From Clostridia bacterium (lineage in GTDB: Bacteria; Bacillota; Clostridia; Lutisporales; Lutisporaceae): a stretch of DNA of 11,551 bases. Position numbers and translations under genes: made by a program. Location: contig JAQSYB010000095.1 of assembly GCA_029256365.1 (NCBI GenBank), positions 1 to 11,551 of the forward strand. Reading direction: 5' to 3'. Shown piece by piece: positions 7,029 through 11,551 of this stretch. Within the stretch, counting starts at the first letter, position 1, and the number at the start of each line of letters is the position of its first letter. Below the pieces are notes generated by a model. The model had not been told where the DNA came from. It did not search any database and was given only the letters and a program-made list of their open reading frames with translations.

Positions 7029-8255
7029 TTAGCTATATGCCAGCTCAAATTCTTGATGCAACGCATTTACTGCTTGATTTACATATTTGCTGTCAATCAG
7101 GCAGGAAATCGTTGTGTGAGAGTCTGAGGTTTGCAAAATTTCAATACCGCATTTGGATAAAGCTCTTATTACTTTTGCCATGACGCCAGGTACACCTCTC
7201 ATTTTATTTCCAATGATGGTTACCTTGCTGCAGTTCTGTTTAAATTGATAGCTTATATTCTTATCATCTAATATTTTTCGCAGTTTGCCCAATTGATTTT
7301 CGTCAATGATAAACACCTTTGAATCAGGATATACGTTGATCATATCCAAGCTGACAGAATTGTTGGCTATCATATCAAATAGATAACTATCTTCCTCATA
7401 ATCACCTGCAGAGCCATTGAAGAAGATTCGCATTTGCGTTTTCTTGCCTATTTGCGCTACAGCAGTTATGATTTTATCCTTCTTGTCTTCTTTATACTTC
7501 CTATTTTTGTCACAATTCGTAATCAAGGTTCCCTGTGAATTGCTCAAGGTGTTTTTTATCATGAGAGGGATATTGCTTCTCATTGCCACCTCTACAGCTC
7601 TAGGGTGTATCACATTGGCACCATATTCTGCCATTTGAAATACTTCATTGTAATAAATCGTGTTCATTACCCTTGCATCAGGCACAATCCGGGGATCAGC
7701 AGTCATTACACCCTCTACATCGGTGTAAATTTCTACGGCTTCCGCATTTAAAGCTTCGCCGATAATTGATCCGCTTACGTCACTACCTCCTCTGCCCAGG
7801 GTCGTTGTGTCTCCGTCTTCATTCACACCCTGAAAGCCTGTAATAACCGGAATGATATTTTGATCTATATATTTATAAATATTTTTTGTTTCTACTCTGA
7901 TTACTTCTGCATCACCAAAGCTGTTGTCAGTTATGATACCAGCTTGCGCTCCAGTAAGTGCTACACTATCATAGCCTCTTTTCTTCAGGGTATTCACCAT
8001 TACGACACTTGATATGATTTCACCGCAAGCCATAAGCAAATCCATTTCTCTTGGATTTGTATCACAGCCAACAGATTTCGCTACATTTATCAATGTATCC
8101 GTAGCATAGGGATCTCCGCTTCTGCCAATTGCAGATACAACAACAACTGGGAAAAAGCCATTTTTCAAGGCTGCTTCCACTTTGTCAACAATCATTTCAC
8201 GTCGTTCTTGTGTTGCTACGGAGGTACCTCCGAATTTTTGAACCAGTATCTTCAT
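7029..8255 (-). CDS. dapG: Aspartate kinase (DapG-type, monofunctional)
   Basis: It phosphorylates L-aspartate in the first step of the lysine, diaminopimelate, threonine and methionine pathway, and so feeds both peptidoglycan and spore dipicolinate. The 408-residue protein has the amino-acid-kinase core: KFGGTS at 7-12, VVVVSAIGRSGDPYATD, TGAQAG, and GRGGSD at 154-159. Two C-terminal ACT domains follow (about 265-408; GVPGVMAK, ILQTSDSHTTISC). Length and the ending ALHQEFEL closely resemble B. subtilis DapG, the diaminopimelate-controlled isozyme. I chose the ATG at 8253-8255. An upstream in-frame GTG (8265-8267) overlaps the GGAGG ribosome site for that ATG. No lysine riboswitch is visible upstream. 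It lies 60 nt after the spoVFB remnant with no terminator between, so transcription may enter from the inserted region. Confidence 0.95.
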   Translation of the reverse strand: MKILVQKFGGTSVATQERREMIVDKVEAALKNGFFPVVVVSAIGRSGDPYATDTLINVAKSVGCDTNPREMDLLMACGEIISSVVMVNTLKKRGYDSVALTGAQAGIITDNSFGDAEVIRVETKNIYKYIDQNIIPVITGFQGVNEDGDTTTLGRGGSDVSGSIIGEALNAEAVEIYTDVEGVMTADPRIVPDARVMNTIYYNEVFQMAEYGANVIHPRAVEVAMRSNIPLMIKNTLSNSQGTLITNCDKNRKYKEDKKDKIITAVAQIGKKTQMRIFFNGSAGDYEEDSYLFDMIANNSVSLDMINVYPDSKVFIIDENQLGKLRKILDDKNISYQFKQNCSKVTIIGNKMRGVPGVMAKVIRALSKCGIEILQTSDSHTTISCLIDSKYVNQAVNALHQEFELAYS

Positions 8256-8315
8256 AAAAACCTCCACATCTAAATGCTTAAGACCTTTTTCTATATAAAA
8301 ATTGGTAAATCAATG

Positions 8316-8645
8316 TTAGTATTGGACAATCATTGGCTGAAGCTGCTTTCCATCTAATGCTTCCATTATGGTGGGAATGGTATACTCTAGCTTTGCGACC
8401 AAAGAATTTTTCTTATCAATGGGATTATCCTGTCCAAAAGGGATAAAGTAGTAATGCTTTGAATTTAAAAGCACTCCTAAGCTTTTTGCATTCATACCCA
8501 GCCCATCATTAGTTGATACAGCCAATACCACTGGCCTCAGATTTCTTAAATGTGATTTTGCAGCCATCAATACAGGTGTGTCGGTTATGGCATTGGCTAA
8601 TTTTGCAATGGTATTCCCTGTTGAGAATACGACCAATTCACAAAA
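8316..8645 (-). pseudogene. spoVFB: 3' half of dipicolinate synthase subunit B gene (spoVFB/dpaB), interrupted
   Basis: SpoVFB with SpoVFA makes dipicolinic acid in the sporulating mother cell. This stretch encodes only the C-terminal half, about 106 of 195-200 residues: TGNTIAKLANAITDTPVLMA, LRNLRPVVLAVSTNDGLGMN, PFGQDNP and QLQPMIV, all typical of the family. The N-terminal flavoprotein-like half is absent. Homology begins at the TGNT motif (about 8621). The codons just before it read VVFS, where the family usually has an I/V-A-P-x segment. An in-frame TTG at 8634-8636 could be called a start but has no ribosome site. Reading upstream, the frame runs straight into the TAA (8646-8648) of the neighbouring gene. 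No internal frameshift or stop damages the remaining half, which suggests it is still under selection or was broken recently. Its place just before dapG matches Bacillus synteny. Confidence 0.88.
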
Positions 8646-9287
8646 TTATTTTGCTCCATTTAAGCTTCTGACCATCAAGGTGTTCCCTTCTATATTGGTT
8701 TCTATAAATCCCATCTTTCTCAAATAATTTTTTTGTTCTTTATTTGAAGCAATACATAATATTTTTTGATAACCCTTTTCTCTAAAATACATTTCATTGT
8801 CTTCGAATATAAACTTGCCTATCTTAAAGTCCCTATACTCAGGCATCACAAAGTCTAAGTTGATAAGGAGAGTGTCCTTATGGTTCTCAGTAGCAATAAA
8901 AATACCTGCTGGTATCATATTTCTCAAAATGTAAAAGCTCACTGCCGTTCCTTCTAGACTAAAATTGAAGTCAGGAAAGTATTTTTTAATATCCGTCTTG
9001 TAAAAATCATAAAAGCTTTGTAAATACTTATTGTCTTCCTGAATCTCAATCAGTTTGAAATACGCCTTTTCGGTGTAAATCCTGAATAAATAATAAACAT
9101 TAATAAATATTACAATGGTATTTATGAGAGCTACAGGAATAGCTTGAATCATAAACCCATATACAGCGAACAATATTGATCCGATTAGATTGTACCATCT
9201 TAGTTTGATGATTGAGCTCATGAGCAGGGATACAGCAACTATAATAGAAGATATATATCCCAGCCACTCCAACCAGTTTTGAGTCAT
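8646..9287 (-). CDS. YgjV-like membrane protein with C-terminal acetyltransferase-like domain
   Basis: The 213-residue protein starts with three hydrophobic segments (about 9-27, 32-50 and 51-70). Their sequence (WLGYISSII, LRWYNLIGSILFAVYGFMI) resembles the YgjV inner-membrane family. The C-terminal part (about 80-210) looks like a divergent GNAT domain: FVMPEYRDFKIGKFIFE at 146-162, with R152 and G157 in the place of the acyl-CoA pyrophosphate loop, and NYLRKMGF at 187-194 like the usual last strand. Substrate and function are unknown. ATG at 9285-9287 has GAGGTG upstream. It follows the RelA/SpoT-domain gene by 78 nt on the same strand, so the two may share a transcript. Its stop lies only about 20 bp from the presumed element boundary, and no terminator follows. 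Confidence 0.8.
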   Translation of the reverse strand: MTQNWLEWLGYISSIIVAVSLLMSSIIKLRWYNLIGSILFAVYGFMIQAIPVALINTIVIFINVYYLFRIYTEKAYFKLIEIQEDNKYLQSFYDFYKTDIKKYFPDFNFSLEGTAVSFYILRNMIPAGIFIATENHKDTLLINLDFVMPEYRDFKIGKFIFEDNEMYFREKGYQKILCIASNKEQKNYLRKMGFIETNIEGNTLMVRSLNGAK

Positions 9288-9304
9288 TTTAACACCTCAT
9301 AGCC

Positions 9305-9355
9305 ATAATAAGTTTATTATTCTAAGTTACCCTTGTCAATGCCTTTATAGGCATT
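9305..9355 (-). repeat. Two small inverted repeats between the RelA/SpoT-domain and YgjV-like genes
   Basis: AATGCC/GGCATT (9338-9343 with 9350-9355) forms a 6-bp stem 10 nt after the upstream stop codon. ATAATAA/TTATTAT (9305-9311 with 9314-9320) forms an AT-only stem just before the YgjV-like ribosome site. Neither has a T tract on the minus strand, so they look like processing or translation-control structures, if real at all, rather than terminators. Confidence 0.35.
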
Positions 9356-9365
9356 TTCAAAGGAA

Positions 9366-10661
9366 TCATTCATCAAAATTCTCTTTCATAGCGCTTATAA
9401 ATTTCTTTAAGCTCTTGATGCCGTTTATTAATATGTCCTCATCTGGCTGCTCTGCACCAAACAATACGGTATTCCTCAGGTTATATAAATATCTGGCCTC
9501 ATCCACCTGCTCATCGCTGATGTCAAGCAATTGCAGCATCTTAATCAATCGGCATTCATAGATGTCGGCTTTTTGACCATCTTCGCATTTTTTTCCTTCT
9601 ACTGCTTCATACAGCTTCTTAACCGCTGCCTGCAATTCTCCCCACAGCTCTACATACTCATAAAGCTTCGCATTGTTCAGCTGTGTAAAATCCAATGACT
9701 CCTCCGCCAAATGAGCAGTGATGCCATAAACCTCATATTTCGCTTCGATATAGCTGTTGTAGTACTGAGGATAATCCTCCAGAATCAGATCTACCATTTT
9801 TCTCACAATGGTTCTAGTCTGTTTGATGTTGCTTGCTACTTCGATATACTTAAAAATATCCTCTGGTTTATCCATATTAACTTTTTGCAAAAAACGAAAC
9901 AAAATATCTGCCCGTCCCATGTATGTGTTGTAGGACAAATCCATCTTAACCTTTTCCCTTATCAAAGCTGCCAATTCAAAATGATTGTTGAAGCTGTGCT
10001 GTATTTTTGAGATTCTTTGATTAAATGCCTTTTGAAGTCTTTCCAATGCAATTTCACCTGACAAAACCATTCCATTGAGTTCATCGAGAATTCTATGCTC
10101 CTCCTCAGACAAGCTGCCTACTTTGGGCTTATAAGCCAAATCATGCTCTACCTCTGCCCAAGCATGCATTAATGCTGAAGCGATCTGTATTTCTACTTGA
10201 GATTGCGAGAATCTTTTTTTGCTGTCCTCCAACCTTACATCCTTTATTCTAACTCTATAGTGAATGGCATCATAGCCAGCAAACCTTCTCTTGTAGCTGT
10301 AGTTAAAGGGCGTTGCATTTTCAAGGTTTGGAAAGTACTTTGCTTTCTCTGTTACAAACTCCGCTTCAATCAGTCTTGCAATTTCCCCTCTATCCCCAGG
10401 AAAATATGTTGCGATACGTACCCCTGCAAGATCAGCAATATCTTTATATATCTGATCTATACTCTGATAATTCTTGCTCTCATTTCTTTTAATCAACTTC
10501 TCCTTTAGACTATCTGGTCTTTTGGCTCTAAACGTCACGATAGCATGTATGGCGTTTCTTTGCAGTAAGGTTTCACATATGCCCGCAACTTTTTTTGCAA
10601 GCTCATAAAAATAATCATATTCCTTTGTATATTGCGTGATAAATGTTTCTATTACATTCAT
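9366..10661 (-). CDS. RelA/SpoT-domain nucleotide pyrophosphokinase (long single-domain type)
   Basis: The 431-residue protein carries a synthetase-only RelA/SpoT domain in its first 185 residues. Key residues are R45, K47, S51 and K55 (ATP side), D77 in DLAGVRI (metal), G129-Y130 and H134 in GYDAIHYRVR (guanine-stacking tyrosine), E157-x-Q159, and H166-A-W168-A-E170-V-E172-H173. All the expected catalytic positions appear intact. There is no HD hydrolase domain and no TGS or ACT domain, so it is not housekeeping Rel. The remaining 240 residues are helical and unrecognised. Related single-domain enzymes make (p)ppGpp or, in toxic or antiphage members, pyrophosphorylate tRNA or make other alarmones; the product here cannot be read from sequence. 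ATG at 10659-10661 has AAAGGAGA upstream. It is divergent from the recombinase across a gap holding a strong palindrome. Confidence 0.88.
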   Translation of the reverse strand: MNVIETFITQYTKEYDYFYELAKKVAGICETLLQRNAIHAIVTFRAKRPDSLKEKLIKRNESKNYQSIDQIYKDIADLAGVRIATYFPGDRGEIARLIEAEFVTEKAKYFPNLENATPFNYSYKRRFAGYDAIHYRVRIKDVRLEDSKKRFSQSQVEIQIASALMHAWAEVEHDLAYKPKVGSLSEEEHRILDELNGMVLSGEIALERLQKAFNQRISKIQHSFNNHFELAALIREKVKMDLSYNTYMGRADILFRFLQKVNMDKPEDIFKYIEVASNIKQTRTIVRKMVDLILEDYPQYYNSYIEAKYEVYGITAHLAEESLDFTQLNNAKLYEYVELWGELQAAVKKLYEAVEGKKCEDGQKADIYECRLIKMLQLLDISDEQVDEARYLYNLRNTVLFGAEQPDEDILINGIKSLKKFISAMKENFDE

Positions 10662-10688
10662 GCTCTATTCTCCTTTTTGCCAAAGATT

Positions 10689-10716
10689 ACTTCACATAAT
10701 AAATATTATGTGAAGT
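10689..10716. promoter_or_regulatory. Perfect 12-bp palindrome in the divergent intergenic region, candidate operator
   Basis: ACTTCACATAAT and ATTATGTGAAGT (10689-10700 with 10705-10716) flank a 4-bp AT centre. It lies 27 bp upstream of the RelA/SpoT-domain gene and 128 bp upstream of the recombinase. Neither strand has a T tract after it, which argues against a terminator. A repressor-binding site for one or both divergent genes is the likeliest role; this is inferred only from symmetry and position. Confidence 0.5.
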
Positions 10717-10800
10717 TCTAGCGGGAAATTACATTGGTATTAGGTTTTATAAAGATATTTTAATGATACGTTTTCCTGCGCTGCTATATAGTGTCCACCT

Positions 10801-10819
10801 CTAATATATTTAATATTAG
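10801..10819. repeat. Small AT-only inverted repeat before the recombinase ribosome site
   Basis: CTAATAT/ATATTAG (10801-10807 with 10813-10819) with a 5-nt spacer lies about 25 bp ahead of the recombinase start. It could be an operator half-site pair or a leader hairpin. Given the AT content it could also be chance. Confidence 0.3.
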
Positions 10820-10844
10820 GAAAATTAGCAAGGGGGAGCTTACT

Positions 10845-11551
10845 ATGGATCACATTTCAAAGGCTGCTTTATACATTCGAGTAAGCACTGAAGAGCAAGC
10901 TGCAGAAGGACAATCTGTGGATGCGCAAATAGATACCCTATCCCAATTCTGCAGGCTTTATCATATAGATATATACAATATTTATCAGGACCTTGGCATC
11001 TCAGGCAAGGAAACACATAACCGTCCAGGACTTATTCGAATGCTTGAGGATGGAAAGCAATTGAAATTCAATATGGTTTTGGTCTGGAAAATTTCAAGGC
11101 TTTCTAGAAGTCTTAAGGATTTGCTGCTGATACTTGATGAATTTGAAAAATCAAATATCATTTTCAACAGCTATTCAGAGAAATTTGATACGTCTACTCC
11201 CCTTGGCAAAATGACTCTGCAGCTGTTGGGATCTATCGCAGAATTTGAAAGGAATACCATTATAGATAATGTAAAGCTGGGTTTGCATGAATATGCAAAT
11301 AAAGGCGGTAAAACCGGTACCGTTCTAGGCTATGATCATCATGACAAGCAGCTTTTCGTCAATCCTTGGGAAGCAGAGATTATAAAAATGATATACCAGC
11401 TATATACCGTAAATCAAATGAGTATGTCAGAGATTGCAGCTTATCTAAACGAAGCAGGCTATAGAACCAAACGAAACAACTGTTTTAGCAAGGATGGCAT
11501 TGCAACCATATTAAGCAACCCCGTATACATTGGCATCAATCGCCACAATAT
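10845..11551 (+). CDS. Large serine recombinase (N-terminal part, cut by window edge)
   Basis: This is a site-specific recombinase of the large serine integrase class, which integrates or excises elements at short core sites without repeats or host factors. About 235 residues are visible. The catalytic domain starts AALYIRVSTEEQAAEGQS, with the nucleophile S14, followed by DLGISGKETHNRPGL, WKISRLSRSLKDLL and GSIAEFERN, which supply the catalytic arginines. The recombinase domain begins near 165 (GYDHHDKQLFVNPWEAEIIK... IAAYLNEAGYRTKR... ILSNPVYIG). The zinc-ribbon and coiled-coil parts should lie to the right. ATG at 10845-10847 has GGGGGAG upstream at good spacing. It is the only gene on the plus strand here and points away from the RelA/SpoT-domain gene. 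The class includes SpoIVCA and phage integrases; the sequence alone does not choose between them. Confidence 0.94.
   Translation, partial: MDHISKAALYIRVSTEEQAAEGQSVDAQIDTLSQFCRLYHIDIYNIYQDLGISGKETHNRPGLIRMLEDGKQLKFNMVLVWKISRLSRSLKDLLLILDEFEKSNIIFNSYSEKFDTSTPLGKMTLQLLGSIAEFERNTIIDNVKLGLHEYANKGGKTGTVLGYDHHDKQLFVNPWEAEIIKMIYQLYTVNQMSMSEIAAYLNEAGYRTKRNNCFSKDGIATILSNPVYIGINRHN

Larger units (their letters stand above)
8619..11551. mobile_element. Putative recombinase-bearing element inserted in spoVFB (one end visible)
   Basis: The left boundary is inferred where spoVFB homology stops (about 8619-8630). The right end is beyond the window. Visible content: a YgjV/acetyltransferase-like gene, a RelA/SpoT-domain gene and a large serine recombinase. 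None belongs to the conserved dap-tepA-ftsK neighbourhood. Large serine recombinases integrate and excise elements precisely at short core sites, and one (SpoIVCA) excises the skin element from sigK. What is seen: the broken gene and a recombinase gene starting about 2.2 kb away. What is inferred: that they belong to one element. Alternatives are a simple deletion of spoVFA and the 5' half of spoVFB, or a separate element starting near 10700. Confidence 0.5.

Noticed and set aside
8256..8267. GTG at 8265-8267 as the aspartokinase start
   Set aside because: It overlaps the GGAGG site serving the ATG at 8253-8255, and homologous proteins begin at that methionine.
8256..8315. Lysine riboswitch ahead of aspartokinase
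   Set aside because: The gap is only 60 nt and lacks the long multi-helix structure such a riboswitch needs.
8316..8636. The 106-codon open frame as a complete small gene starting at TTG 8634-8636
   Set aside because: There is no ribosome site before the TTG, and the product matches only the C-terminal half of SpoVFB, so it is treated as a gene fragment.
10985..11167. A minus-strand open frame inside the recombinase
   Set aside because: It is antisense to the conserved catalytic domain of the serine recombinase.
1..11551. CRISPR arrays, tRNA and rRNA genes, insertion-sequence ends
   Set aside because: No regularly spaced repeats, no tRNA-like or rRNA sequence and no DDE transposase were seen on either strand.

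Overview
The window is AT-rich, gene-dense DNA from a low-GC Firmicute, most likely an endospore-forming member of the Clostridia. Gene order supports this. Read on the minus strand, the second half of spoVFB (dipicolinate synthase subunit B) is followed by aspartokinase (dapG type), a ClpP-like TepA protease, a small unknown protein, FtsK/SpoIIIE, RimO, PgsA and CinA. This is a shortened version of the Bacillus subtilis arrangement spoVFA-spoVFB-asd-dapG-dapA-rnjB-tepA-ylzJ-spoIIIE-...-pgsA-cinA-recA. Start codons (including TTG for rimO and tepA) and strong AGGAGG-type ribosome sites also fit a Firmicute.

Positions 1-8255 are conserved chromosomal backbone, all on the minus strand. ftsK has a good promoter at 5469-5496. 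rimO, pgsA and cinA follow, with a second promoter (TTGACA-17-TATACT, 2974-3002) and a leader of about 150 nt ahead of rimO. rimO and pgsA overlap by 17 bp, and a hairpin separates pgsA from cinA. The small unknown gene, tepA and the aspartokinase gene each end in a hairpin; the aspartokinase gene has two in tandem. The left edge cuts cinA near the start of its C-terminal amidase domain.

Positions 8316-11551 are unusual. Only the C-terminal half of spoVFB is present. Its homology stops abruptly at about 8620-8630, in frame with and only a few codons after the stop codon of an unrelated gene. To the right lie a YgjV-like membrane/acetyltransferase-like protein, a long single-domain RelA/SpoT-type nucleotide pyrophosphokinase and, divergently, a large serine recombinase that runs off the right edge. 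The simplest reading is that spoVFB is split by an integrated element that carries its own serine recombinase. This resembles the skin element in sigK. If so, the 5' half of spoVFB and spoVFA should lie to the right of the window, and excision in the mother cell during sporulation could restore the gene. A plain 5' deletion of spoVFB next to an unrelated mobile element remains the main alternative. The window cannot settle this because the other end of the element is not visible.

The backbone genes cover lysine/diaminopimelate/dipicolinate supply (dapG, spoVFB), DNA translocation at the septum (ftsK), ribosome modification (rimO), phospholipid synthesis (pgsA) and nucleotide repair (cinA). 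The inserted region looks like a mobility module with possible stress or defence cargo.
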